Below the pieces are notes generated by a model. That model was given only the letters and a program-made list of their open reading frames with translations, was not told where the DNA came from and did no database searches. Shown in pieces: positions 25,320 through 34,626 of a DNA stretch of 51,677 nucleotides (the stretch's first letter is position 1; every line of letters starts with the position of its first letter). Both the position numbers and the translations under genes were made by a program. This DNA is from Sphingomonadales bacterium (lineage in GTDB: Bacteria; Pseudomonadota; Alphaproteobacteria; Sphingomonadales; Sphingomonadaceae): positions 1-51,677 of the forward strand of contig JAIEOM010000052.1 in NCBI GenBank assembly GCA_019750455.1, given 5' to 3'.

Positions 25320-27647
25320 ATGCGCCAGAAGGAATTGCGGCTTGCTCTGGTATGTTACGGCGGGGTCAGCCTTGCGGTCTACATGCACGGGATCACCAAG
25401 GAAGTGTGGCACCTCGCCCGGGCAAGCCGGGCCTTCCACCATCCGGCCGCCGTGCCGCTGGACGGGGTGGCCGCCGCCTACCGCGATTTCCTGCGGGTGA
25501 TCGAGCGCGATCAGGGCCTGAGGGTCAGGGTCCTGCCCGATATTCTCACAGGTGCGAGCGCCGGAGGGATCAACGCGGTGTTCCTCGCGCAGGCCATTCA
25601 CGCCGGCCACAGCCTCGAACCGCTGACCGATCTGTGGCTGACCAATGCCGATGTCAGCGAGCTGACCGATCCCGAGGCCGAGCCGTTGTGGCGCTATGCC
25701 AAGTTCTGGGCCCAGCCGATCGCCGAATGGTTCCTCTCGCGCCCCGGCAATGCAGTGAGCGCCACCGTCTCGCGCGAGACCCGGGCCGAGGTCCGCGCCA
25801 AGGTTTCGAGGCTGGTGCGCGGGCGCTGGTTCAGTCCGCCGTTCTCGGGATCGCGCTTTTCGGCCATGCTCTACGAGGCCTTCATGCGCATGGCGGAGGA
25901 AGGTGACGGCATTCCGCTGCTGCCCGCCGGCCACCCCATCGACCTCGCCGTGACGGCCACCGATTTTCGCGGCCATCCCGAAACCTTGCGCCTGCATTCT
26001 CCGGCCGAGGTGGATGAAACGGAACACCGCCTGCCGATCACTTTCCGCGCGCGGGTGGGCGAAGGCGGATCGCAGCGGCAGGGCGGCAGGCTGGGCGATC
26101 CGCTCGAACTGGTGCTGGCGGCGCGCGCAACGGCAAGCTTCCCCGGCGCCTTTCCGCCGCTGACCCTGCGCGAGATCGATGCTCTCGCCGCTGAAGAAGG
26201 GCACCACTGGGCGACCCGCGGGGCGTTCCTGTCGCGCATCATGCCCGTCCACGTCGCGCGCGGGACGGTGGACGCGGTCTCGCTCATCGACGGGGCGGTG
26301 CTGGTCGGCGCGCCGTTCGGGGCCGCTTTGGCCGCGCTCTATGGCCGCCCCGCGCAACGCGAGGTCGACCGGCGTTTCGTCTATCTCGACCCGCGCCCCG
26401 AAAGCGCCGCCCCGCCGCCGGGCACCCGCACCCGCGAGGTGGGCTTCTTCGGCGCGATCTTCGGTTCGCTGTCCACCATCCCGCGCGAACAGCCGATCCG
26501 TGACGATCTGGAGCGCATCGCCCAGCAATCGCGCGATGCCGAGCGGCTGAAACGCATTGTCATGGACTTGCAGGGCGATATCGACCGCGCGGTGGAGAAG
26601 CTGTTCGGCTACACCTTCCTGCTCGACCGCCCTACCCCCAAGCGGCTTGCGGGATGGCGGGCCAAGGCGCAGCAGGCCGCCGCCGAGCGCGCGGGCTATG
26701 CGTTCGGGGCCTATGCGCTGACCAAGTTCGAGGCGATCCTTGCCTCCCTTGCGCGCCTGACGCTGAAGGCGGCGGGGCAGCCGCTGGCCGATCCTGCCCC
26801 CCTTGCCCGCGCACTGCGCTGCGAGCTGGAAGCGCGCGGACTTGATTCCCTGACCGGTCCGCATGGCGGCGCAACCGCCGAGGCGATTGCTTTCTTCCGC
26901 GCGCATGACACCGGCTTCCGCATCCGCCGCCTGCAACTGCTCGCCCGCAAGCTGGCGCGTGACTGGCAGGTGGATTCGGCCATCGCCGAGGACGCGCTGG
27001 ATCGTGCGCGCGACCGGCTCTACGAAATCCTCGCGCTCTATTACAACGCCGACGAGGACGTGCTTCAGGTGCCCCGCTTCCGGGAACTGGCCGCCGGTGC
27101 GCTGCGCAGCCCGGGCGCGGTGCTGGATTTCCTTGCCACCCAGCGGCTGCTCCCCGCCACCGATCTGCGTGCCGAGGAAATGCTGATCGATGCGCTGGAG
27201 GACATGCCCAAGGACCTCAAGCGGCGGATGCTGCTGACCTATCTGGGCTTTCCCTTCTACGATGTCGCTACCCTGCCCCTGTCACGGCAGGAGGGGCTGG
27301 ACGAGTTCAACCCCGTGAAGATCGACCGCATCTCCCCCGACGATGCCCTGTCGATCCGCGAAGGCGGCACCGCCGCGACGCTGCGGGGGATCGAGTTCTA
27401 CAATTTCGGCGCCTTCTTCAGCCGCGATTACCGCGAGAACGATTACCTGTGGGGGCGGCTCCACGGGGCGGAACGGATGATCGATCTGCTCGCCTCGACC
27501 GTCAGCGGCGGGATGGCGTCGGAAACGGTGCGCGAGGCGAAGCGCGCCGCATTCCTCGCGGTGCTGGAAGAGGAAGAGATCGCCGGGCGCTGCCAGCGCG
27601 GGTTGATCGAACAGATCCGGGGCGAAGTCAGAGAACGGATGGGGTAG
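25320..27647 (+). CDS. Patatin-like phospholipase (patatin-related, DUF3376)
   Basis: Large 775-residue hydrolase. The N-terminal patatin domain has an oxyanion-type glycine stretch (LALVCYGGVSLAVYMHG), the nucleophile serine S80 in GASAG (TGASAGGINAVF), and the catalytic-dyad Asp in LIDGAVLVGAPFG. The long C-terminal helical region matches the patatin-related/DUF3376 family. It may cleave phospholipids or other acyl esters. The ATG at 25320 starts MRQKELRLALVCYGG, as I recall for homologues; the frame is open to an ATG at 25272. TTGCAT (25285) with 18 bases to TAGATG (25309) could be a sigma-70 promoter only 5 bases before this ATG, giving a leaderless message. That is a weak prediction. Confidence 0.88.
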   Translation: MRQKELRLALVCYGGVSLAVYMHGITKEVWHLARASRAFHHPAAVPLDGVAAAYRDFLRVIERDQGLRVRVLPDILTGASAGGINAVFLAQAIHAGHSLEPLTDLWLTNADVSELTDPEAEPLWRYAKFWAQPIAEWFLSRPGNAVSATVSRETRAEVRAKVSRLVRGRWFSPPFSGSRFSAMLYEAFMRMAEEGDGIPLLPAGHPIDLAVTATDFRGHPETLRLHSPAEVDETEHRLPITFRARVGEGGSQRQGGRLGDPLELVLAARATASFPGAFPPLTLREIDALAAEEGHHWATRGAFLSRIMPVHVARGTVDAVSLIDGAVLVGAPFGAALAALYGRPAQREVDRRFVYLDPRPESAAPPPGTRTREVGFFGAIFGSLSTIPREQPIRDDLERIAQQSRDAERLKRIVMDLQGDIDRAVEKLFGYTFLLDRPTPKRLAGWRAKAQQAAAERAGYAFGAYALTKFEAILASLARLTLKAAGQPLADPAPLARALRCELEARGLDSLTGPHGGATAEAIAFFRAHDTGFRIRRLQLLARKLARDWQVDSAIAEDALDRARDRLYEILALYYNADEDVLQVPRFRELAAGALRSPGAVLDFLATQRLLPATDLRAEEMLIDALEDMPKDLKRRMLLTYLGFPFYDVATLPLSRQEGLDEFNPVKIDRISPDDALSIREGGTAATLRGIEFYNFGAFFSRDYRENDYLWGRLHGAERMIDLLASTVSGGMASETVREAKRAAFLAVLEEEEIAGRCQRGLIEQIRGEVRERMG

Positions 27648-27660
27648 GTCGACAGTGAGA

Positions 27661-27756
27661 CCGTTCGCCCTGAGCTTGTCGAAGGGCCGCACTTTTCGTG
27701 TCGGCTTGGGCATGCTTCCAAGAAATACGGTGCTTCGACAAGCTCGGCACAAACGG
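27661..27756. repeat. REP-like inverted repeat, sphingomonad type
   Basis: The left arm begins CCGTTCGCCCTGAGCTTGTC (27661) and continues GAAGGG. The right arm (27729-27756) reads GTGCTTCGACAAGCTCGGCA followed by CAAACGG, which is nearly its reverse complement. The pair folds into a long imperfect hairpin with a loop of about 40 bases. The core TGAGCTTGTCGAAG is a well-known intergenic repeat of sphingomonads. It lies between the convergent patatin-like and DUF6445 genes, where it may end or stabilise transcripts from both sides. Confidence 0.85.
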
Positions 27757-27762
27757 GGTGTT

Positions 27763-28383
27763 TCAGCCAACCACCCCGAAGAACAGCAACATCACCAGCC
27801 GCGCATCCTCGGGCGTGCGACCGAAGCCCGGCGCCGCGTTGTGGAACTGCCAGGGCGAGAACAGCAGCAGCCGGTTGAACCGGGCCGGCACGCGCAGGGT
27901 GCGTTCCCAGCGGGCGGTGCTGGTGGTGTCCTTGTTGACCACATCCTCGACCAGCGCGTTGATGTCCGCGTAGCCGGAGGCGGCGATTCTGGCCGGGTCC
28001 TGCGGCACGGCTTCCAGCCCGGTTCGCTTGTGGCGGAAGAAATCCGTGCCGCCCGCATCGGGCCGCGCGCAATCTTCGGGCCGCGAGAGGTAGAGGATGC
28101 CGGAATAGGCGGCCGGGTCGATATGCACCCCGCTCCTGCCCTTTGCGCCCTTCATCGTCAGGCGGCAATGTCCGTGCTGGGTGCCGGGTGCGGGGCCGAG
28201 GTTCAACCCGAGCTGACGCGAGACAGCCGCATCGATCGCCGCAGTGTCGAGCGGCGTGGAGGAATTGAGCCCCGGGAAATTGCCGTGCTGGCGGGCCGGA
28301 TCATAGTTCAGCCCCAGCGCCGCGCGCCGCGCCGCCCACGGATCGGCGAGGAAATCGTCGATGATCAGGAGAGAGGGAAGCAC
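27763..28383 (-). CDS. DUF6445 family, 2OG-Fe(II)-oxygenase-like
   Basis: Protein of 206 residues with features of the 2-oxoglutarate/Fe(II) oxygenase-like DUF6445 family. The HxD pair is H87-D89 in GVHIDPAAYSGILYLSRPED, followed by GGTDFFRHKRTGLEA, and the distal His lies in WQFHNAAPGFG. The C-terminus is hydrophobic (LVMLLFFGVVG). The best start is GTG at 28381-28383, giving LPSLLIIDDFLADPWAARR, 8 bases after the dnaJ stop; the longer open frame upstream is inside dnaJ. The family often occurs beside tryptophan-halogenase and TonB-receptor clusters in sphingomonads. Its presence behind dnaJ is a notable placement. The substrate is unknown. Confidence 0.75.
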   Translation of the reverse strand: MLPSLLIIDDFLADPWAARRAALGLNYDPARQHGNFPGLNSSTPLDTAAIDAAVSRQLGLNLGPAPGTQHGHCRLTMKGAKGRSGVHIDPAAYSGILYLSRPEDCARPDAGGTDFFRHKRTGLEAVPQDPARIAASGYADINALVEDVVNKDTTSTARWERTLRVPARFNRLLLFSPWQFHNAAPGFGRTPEDARLVMLLFFGVVG

Positions 28384-28390
28384 GTCCCCC

Positions 28391-29545
28391 TCAACCCCCG
28401 AAGGCGTCCTTGAGCTTGGCGAAGAAGCTGCGACTTTCGGGGCATTCGTCGCCGGTTTCGGTCGCCTTGAATTCCTCGAGGATTTCCTTCTGGCGGCGGC
28501 TGAGTTTGGTCGGTGTTTCGACCACGATCTCCACCACCATGTCGCCCCGCCCGCGGCCTTGGAGCACGGGCATCCCGGCTCCGCGAATGCGCAGCTGCTT
28601 GCCCGACTGGATGCCGGCGGGAATATCGAGCCGGTTGGTCGAGCCATCGAGATCGGGGATCTCCACACAGCCGCCCAATGCTGCGGTGGTGAAGCTCACC
28701 GGCACGCGGGTGGCGAGGGTGGTGCCCTCCCGTTCGAACACCGCATGGGGCTTTACGTGCAGGAAGATGTAGAGATCGCCCGGAGGCGCGCCGCGCTGCC
28801 CGGCCTCGCCCTTGCCTGACAGGCGGATGCGGGTGCCGGTATCGACGCCTGCGGGAATATCGACCTTGAGGGTCTGCGCCTTGTCGACGCGGCCCTCGCC
28901 CCGGCACGAACGGCAGGGGTTTTCGATCACCGTGCCGCGCCCGTTGCAGGTAGGGCACGGACGCTCGATCACAAACAGGCCCTGCTTGGCGCGCACAGAA
29001 CCCATCCCGTGGCAAAGGTTGCACTGGCGTTCGGAGGTGCCGGGGGTTGCGCCGGTGCCGTCGCAGGTGTCGCAGGCCTGGCTGACCTCGATCTCGATCT
29101 CGGTGGACTTGCCCTGAAAGGCTTCTTCCAGAGTGACCTGCATGTCATAGCGCAGATCCGCGCCGCGCCGGGTCTGCTGGCGCTGCTGGGCTCCACCGCC
29201 AAAGGCGCTGCCGAAGATCGTTTCGAAAATGTCGCCGATATCGACAAAGCCATCCGCTCCGCGCCCGCCGAAGCCGCCGCCGAACGGCCCGCCGCCGCCG
29301 CCGTTCATGCCTTGGGTGAAGGCTTCGTGTCCGTAGCGGTCATAGGCCGCGCGCTTCTGCGGGTCCTTGAGGCAATCGTAAGCCTCGTTGATCGCCTTGA
29401 ACTTCGCCTCGGCCGAGGAATCGCCCGGATTGCGGTCCGGGTGGAACTTCATGGCGAGCTTGCGGTAGGCGCTCTTCAGGGTCGCTCCGTCCGCATCGCG
29501 GGCGCATTCGAGCGTAGCGTAATAGTCGATCTGGGCGCTGGACAT
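28391..29545 (-). CDS. dnaJ: Chaperone DnaJ
   Basis: Hsp40 co-chaperone of 384 residues that stimulates DnaK ATPase. It has a J-domain with the HPD motif (KFHPDRNPGD), a Gly/Phe-rich linker (GGGGGPFGGGFGGRG), and four CxxCxGxG zinc repeats (CDTCDGTG, CNLCHGMG, CPTCNGRG, CRSCRGEG). The C-terminal substrate-binding and dimerisation regions follow. It lies 91 bases downstream of dnaK with a hairpin in the gap, and reads from the dnaK heat-shock promoter or an internal one. Confidence 0.97.
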   Translation of the reverse strand: MSSAQIDYYATLECARDADGATLKSAYRKLAMKFHPDRNPGDSSAEAKFKAINEAYDCLKDPQKRAAYDRYGHEAFTQGMNGGGGGPFGGGFGGRGADGFVDIGDIFETIFGSAFGGGAQQRQQTRRGADLRYDMQVTLEEAFQGKSTEIEIEVSQACDTCDGTGATPGTSERQCNLCHGMGSVRAKQGLFVIERPCPTCNGRGTVIENPCRSCRGEGRVDKAQTLKVDIPAGVDTGTRIRLSGKGEAGQRGAPPGDLYIFLHVKPHAVFEREGTTLATRVPVSFTTAALGGCVEIPDLDGSTNRLDIPAGIQSGKQLRIRGAGMPVLQGRGRGDMVVEIVVETPTKLSRRQKEILEEFKATETGDECPESRSFFAKLKDAFGG

Positions 29546-29585
29546 GTGCGTGACCTAATCCCCGTTGCCACCGCCCGCCCCAGCG

Positions 29586-29602
29586 CCGGATCGCCGATCC
29601 GG
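29586..29602 (-). other. Short hairpin between dnaK and dnaJ
   Basis: A 7-base-pair stem with a 3-base loop (CCGGATC, loop, GATCCGG) in the 91-base dnaK-dnaJ gap. There is no U-tract after it, so it is not a standard terminator. It could act as an RNase-processing or stability element that sets the dnaK:dnaJ ratio. Confidence 0.5.
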
Positions 29603-29636
29603 ACGCAAGGGCAGGACGCTGGATTGCATCGGGGCC

Positions 29637-31556
<1,920 letters not shown>

Positions 31557-31648
31557 TGTTTCCCCATCCATAAGGACATTGTTGGACACCGCTGCCGTCG
31601 GCTTCCCGGAAATCGGCAAAGCACCTTGGCGGCTCGTTTGTGAGGGCG

Positions 31649-31676
31649 ATATAGGTGTGCTTTCGCTTGGCACAAG
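31649..31676 (-). promoter_or_regulatory. Predicted RpoH (sigma-32) promoter of dnaK
   Basis: On the minus strand, CTTG (31673-31676), a 17-base spacer and CCTATAT (31649-31655) match the alphaproteobacterial RpoH pattern CTTG-N17/18-CYTATNT. The predicted start of transcription is near 31642, leaving about 85 bases of leader before the dnaK ATG. No CIRCE element (TTAGCACTC palindrome) was seen here. Confidence 0.75.
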
Positions 31677-31733
31677 AGACCGCCGCCCCTAGATTTCAGC
31701 GGCCTTCATGCCGTTCCACAGGGAGACAATCAC

Positions 31734-32228
31734 GTGAGTTCCATCCGCAATGCCGCGCTGGCGGTGCTGGCCGCTGCCGCTCTGCCCGGCCTTGCCTCCT
31801 GCTCGCAGGAGGCTGGCGCACCGACAGGCGACACTGCCACCGCCGCAGCGACATCCGCGCTCACCGTCAGCAATGCCCGCGTGGTGCTGGCCCCGGTCGG
31901 CGGCAACCCGGCGGCGGTCTATTTCGATCTGTCCTACACGGGCCCGGCGGGCGTAAGCCTGACCGAGGTCGATGTTGAGGGCGCCGGGATGACCATGATC
32001 CACGATTATGCCGAAACTGCGGGCAAGATGCAGATGGTGATGGCCGATGCCGTGCCCCTTGCCCAAGGCACGCCGGTGAGCTTCGCGCCCGGCGGCCTCC
32101 ATGTAATGGCGTTCGACCCCACCGATGCGCTGAAGGCGGGCGGTTCCGCCAAGGTCACGCTCACTCTCTCCAACGGCACCAGCGCGACGATTGATGCGCC
32201 GGTGCGCGCCGCGGGGGACGAACGCTGA
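31734..32228 (+). CDS. Copper chaperone PCu(A)C family lipoprotein
   Basis: Periplasmic copper chaperone of 164 residues. The N-terminus is a signal with a lipobox-like LASC at about residues 20-23 (GLASCSQEA). The DUF461/PCu(A)C domain follows, with the metal-ligand pattern: His in MIHDY, methionines in GKMQMVM, and HxM in PGGLHVMAF. It delivers Cu(I) to cytochrome oxidase in known relatives. The start is GTG at 31734 behind a good AGGGAGA ribosome site; the stop overlaps a probable CTG start of the next gene. It is divergent from dnaK; 177 bases lie between the two starts and hold the dnaK promoter. Confidence 0.88.
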   Translation: MSSIRNAALAVLAAAALPGLASCSQEAGAPTGDTATAAATSALTVSNARVVLAPVGGNPAAVYFDLSYTGPAGVSLTEVDVEGAGMTMIHDYAETAGKMQMVMADAVPLAQGTPVSFAPGGLHVMAFDPTDALKAGGSAKVTLTLSNGTSATIDAPVRAAGDER

Positions 32229-32752
32229 GCAAGCCGCCCGCCGGTGCGGAAGCGGGGGTTGATGCACTCGCCTGCCCGGTCGGCGGAGCACGCGCGCTGA
32301 CCGCAGGCGAGATCGCCCTCGCCCGTTCGGTGTTCGGCGATGCGATCGATTATGCCGCTGTCACCATCAGGCGCCGCAAGTTTTTTCCGCTGCAACCCCG
32401 GAGCGTGACGATGGCCCCGATGGGCCACCTGCACTTTCACCCCTCAGCGCCGCATTATTGCGAGGATTTCGCCGTCGCCCCGCTGGAGAAGCAGGCGCAT
32501 TTTATCCACGAGATGGTGCACGTGTGGCAGACGCAGCAGTTGGGCCGCTGGCATCTGGTGCTGCGCCGCCACCCGTGGTGCCGCTATGATTACGCGCTGA
32601 AGCCGGGCTGGCCGCTGGAACGCTACGGGATCGAACAGCAGGCCGAAATCGTGCGCCACGCTTTCCTTTTGCGGCGCGGCGTGCCCTTGCCCGGTGTCGG
32701 CGATCCCGCTGCCTATGACCACCTTGTCGCATTTCCGGGAGCGGACGCTTGA
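32225..32752 (+). CDS. Putative zincin-like protein (HExxH), 'vgr-related' family
   Basis: Protein of about 175 residues with the metallopeptidase motif HEMVH in QAHFIHEMVHVWQTQQLG. I recall similar 'vgr-related' proteins in sphingomonads but the activity is unknown. Coding potential clearly continues upstream of the GTG at 32330: the preceding 35 codons in frame (ACPVGGARALTAGEIALARS) resemble homologues I recall, yet hold no ATG, GTG or TTG. The likely start is CTG at 32225, forming a CTGA overlap with the PCu(A)C stop. A GTG start at 32330 would cut off that conserved stretch. The next gene overlaps by 4 bases. Confidence 0.72.
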   Translation: MSKPPAGAEAGVDALACPVGGARALTAGEIALARSVFGDAIDYAAVTIRRRKFFPLQPRSVTMAPMGHLHFHPSAPHYCEDFAVAPLEKQAHFIHEMVHVWQTQQLGRWHLVLRRHPWCRYDYALKPGWPLERYGIEQQAEIVRHAFLLRRGVPLPGVGDPAAYDHLVAFPGADA

Positions 32753-33321
32753 GCGATTTCGAATTCGTCTTCGTCCTCTACAGCCTCGTTCTCGGGCTCT
32801 CGCTGGTCGAACTGCTCAATGGGCTCGGCCGCACGGTCGAGTTCAAGCTCGCGCAGCAAGCGGGCGACAGGGCTTTTTCGCTGGGCGTGCTGACCCCGCT
32901 GCTGGCGCTGTTCGTGATCCTCGATCTGTTGTCGTTCTGGATCTTCGCATGGATCGTGCAGGAGCATGTCGTCGCGGAACGCTTCACCGTGCTAGGCGTG
33001 CTGGTGTTCGCGAGTGCCTATTTCCTCGCCAGCCGCCTAGTCTTCCCGAGCGATCCGCAGAATTTCACCGAACTGGACACGCATTACTTCCGTGTGCGGC
33101 GTGTCGTATTCGGGATGCTGCTGCTGATGGTGGCGGTGCAGTGGCTGTTCCTGCTCTCGATCCCTTCGATATCGGACAGGCTGATCACGCCCGCCAGCAT
33201 CGGCGCGACTGCGGTTCTCGTCGTGCTGATGCTGGCGGGGATGGCTTTCAGCGGGAAGTGCGCGAATATCGCCGTGCTGGGACTGCTGATCGCGCGCTAT
33301 CTTGTGATCTACGCGATGTAG
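32749..33321 (+). CDS. Hypothetical six-helix membrane protein
   Basis: I do not recognise a named family. The 190-residue protein has six hydrophobic segments: about 6-25, 45-70, 77-97, 118-138, 145-165 and 174-190 (for example LGVLTPLLALFVILDLLSFW and FGMLLLMVAVQWLFLLSI). Its start is TTG at 32749, overlapping the previous gene by 4 bases (TTGA). The pairing with a putative HExxH protein and a copper chaperone suggests an envelope function, but nothing more can be said. The stop lies 6 bases from the stop of a convergent lipoprotein gene. Confidence 0.65.
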   Translation: MSDFEFVFVLYSLVLGLSLVELLNGLGRTVEFKLAQQAGDRAFSLGVLTPLLALFVILDLLSFWIFAWIVQEHVVAERFTVLGVLVFASAYFLASRLVFPSDPQNFTELDTHYFRVRRVVFGMLLLMVAVQWLFLLSIPSISDRLITPASIGATAVLVVLMLAGMAFSGKCANIAVLGLLIARYLVIYAM

Positions 33322-33327
33322 ACCGAG

Positions 33328-33594
33328 TCAGTTCGGGCAGCGCACCACATATTCCTCGCCGTCATCGTCGTAGCGGTAGCAGCGGCCGTCCTTGCGGATG
33401 AGTGCGCCGCTGGCACCGCCGATGGCTGCGCCTACCGCTGCGCCGCGGGTGATGCTGCCGCCGGTCAGCACGCCCGCCGCCGCGCCCACGGCCGCACCGC
33501 CAAGCGCGCCTTCGCCGGCATAGTTGGTCGCGCAGGCGGACAGGCCCGGCACGCAGGCGATGGCAAGAAGGGCGGACTTCACACGGATGGTCAT
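33328..33594 (-). CDS. Glycine-zipper lipoprotein, copy 1
   Basis: Small 88-residue outer-membrane-type lipoprotein. Signal and lipobox are visible in ACVPGLSACATNYAGEGAL, and a glycine zipper (GGAAVGAAAGVLTGGSITRG, GAAIGGASGALI) spans about residues 30-65. The end RYDDDGEEYVVRCPN has two cysteines with DGRCYRY. It is a paralogue of the neighbouring gene at 33682-33954 and shares the same C-terminal pattern. I used ATG 33592-33594 behind an AGGAG site; the longer open frame is unlikely. An inverted repeat overlaps its start codon (33593-33625). Confidence 0.8.
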   Translation of the reverse strand: MTIRVKSALLAIACVPGLSACATNYAGEGALGGAAVGAAAGVLTGGSITRGAAVGAAIGGASGALIRKDGRCYRYDDDGEEYVVRCPN

Positions 33595-33625
33595 GATTGT
33601 CTCCTGAATTGGGTCGGACAATCAT
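33593..33625 (-). promoter_or_regulatory. Inverted repeat overlapping a start codon
   Basis: Exact 9-bp arms ATGATTGTC (33593-33601) and GACAATCAT (33617-33625) with a 15-base loop. In the minus-strand mRNA the 3' arm includes the first two bases of the ATG, and the AGGAG ribosome site lies at its loop edge. Folding would hide the start, so it may control translation. Confidence 0.45.
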
Positions 33626-33681
33626 CAAACGAACGGAGCCCGGCGCTTATTCCGCCGGTGATCGCAGAAAGGGACGCGAAC

Positions 33682-33954
33682 CTAGTTCGGGCAGCGCACG
33701 GTGTATTCGCGCCCGTCGCGGTCAACGCGGTAGCACTCGCCATTGTCGCGCTTCTTGATGAGCGTCCCGCCCACGCCGCCCGCGGCAGCGCCGATCGCCG
33801 CGCCCGTGCCGACATCGCCGCCGGTCACAGCGCCCACGGCAGCCCCTGCCGCGGCACCCACCGCAGCGCCCTCGACGGCATAGTTATCGGCACACGCGCC
33901 GAGGGAAAGTGCGCCAGCGGCGGCAAGAAGGCTCGTGGGAAGTCGGTAGGTCAT
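33682..33954 (-). CDS. Glycine-zipper lipoprotein, copy 2
   Basis: Small 90-residue lipoprotein, with signal and lipobox in AAAGALSLGACADNYAVEG. The glycine zipper is longer than in copy 1 (GAAVGAAAGAAVGAVTGGDV, GAAIGAAAGGVGG). It ends with ECYRVDRDGREYTVRCPN, a pattern shared with its neighbour copy (33328-33594). The two genes lie head-to-tail 87 bases apart and look like a tandem duplication. Glycine-zipper lipoproteins insert in the envelope, often stress-linked, so a heat-shock setting (grpE-hrcA upstream) fits but is not proven. An inverted repeat lies in its leader (33959-33999). Confidence 0.82.
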   Translation of the reverse strand: MTYRLPTSLLAAAGALSLGACADNYAVEGAAVGAAAGAAVGAVTGGDVGTGAAIGAAAGGVGGTLIKKRDNGECYRVDRDGREYTVRCPN

Positions 33955-33958
33955 CGTG

Positions 33959-33999
33959 TCTCTCCGAAGCTCGGGGTTGTCCCGAAGCTACCGGAGAGA
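33959..33999 (-). promoter_or_regulatory. Stem-loop covering the ribosome site of lipoprotein copy 2
   Basis: Outer 8-bp arms TCTCTCCG / CGGAGAGA (33959-33966 and 33992-33999) with an inner stem TCGGG/CCCGA. Read as minus-strand mRNA, the 3' arm contains GGAGAGA, the ribosome site just 4 bases before the ATG at 33954. The site would be sequestered while folded. It lies 40 bases after the grpE stop and could also act on the grpE transcript's 3' end. Confidence 0.5.
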
Positions 34000-34039
34000 G
34001 TGCAACGATGTTCCTCTGTTCAGCGCGCGCGGAGGCCGG

Positions 34040-34609
34040 TCAATCCGGCTTCTTCGCTACCGCCACCATCGCCGCGCGCAGCAGGCGGTCCTTGATCATC
34101 CACCCGGCCTGCATTTCCGATACGACCGTTCCCGGCTCGTGATCGGCCGAGGGCACTTCGAGCATCGCCTGATGCTGGTTGGGATCGAGCGGCAGACCGA
34201 CCGCGGCGATGCGGGTGATGCCGTTGGCAGCGAACACCTTCTCCAGCTCGCGCTGGGTCGCCTCGAGGCCGAAGACGAGGCCCTTCATGCTGTCGTCCTC
34301 GCGCAGGGATTGCGGGATCGCGTCGATCGCGCGCGAGAGGTTGTCGGCCACACTCAGGATATCGCGGGCAAAGCCGGTCGCGGCATAGGCGCGGGCTTCG
34401 TCCTTCTCGCGTTCGAGACGGCGGCGCACGTTCTGCGTTTCGGCCTGTGCGTAAAGCACGTCCTGCTTGGCCGCTTCCAGATCGCGGCGGAGCGATTCGA
34501 GCGCCTCGGCGGTGGCATCAGCATCGTCCGCGCCCTCACGAAAGTGTTCGGGGACGCCCTTCAATTCGTCTTCCGCCGCCTGATCCAGCGGCTTGTCATT
34601 CTCGGTCAT
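34040..34609 (-). CDS. grpE: Nucleotide exchange factor GrpE
   Basis: DnaK nucleotide-exchange factor of 189 residues. It has a long N-terminal coiled coil (AEALESLRRDLEAAKQDVLY) and the C-terminal beta domain with VGLPLDPNQHQAMLEVPSAD and GTVVSEMQAGWMIKDRLLR, the family signature. The start ATG at 34607-34609 (MTENDKPLDQ) is preferred to one 7 codons upstream, which would overlap hrcA. It follows hrcA by 17 bases, the usual hrcA-grpE order. It is about 2.5 kb from dnaK, and both are on the minus strand but in separate transcripts. Confidence 0.95.
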   Translation of the reverse strand: MTENDKPLDQAAEDELKGVPEHFREGADDADATAEALESLRRDLEAAKQDVLYAQAETQNVRRRLEREKDEARAYAATGFARDILSVADNLSRAIDAIPQSLREDDSMKGLVFGLEATQRELEKVFAANGITRIAAVGLPLDPNQHQAMLEVPSADHEPGTVVSEMQAGWMIKDRLLRAAMVAVAKKPD

Positions 34610-34626
34610 TTGGTGTGGCTTTCCAT

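Noticed and set aside
31557-31733. CIRCE element upstream of dnaK
   Set aside because: No TTAGCACTC-N9-GAGTGCTAA pattern was found here or beside hrcA.
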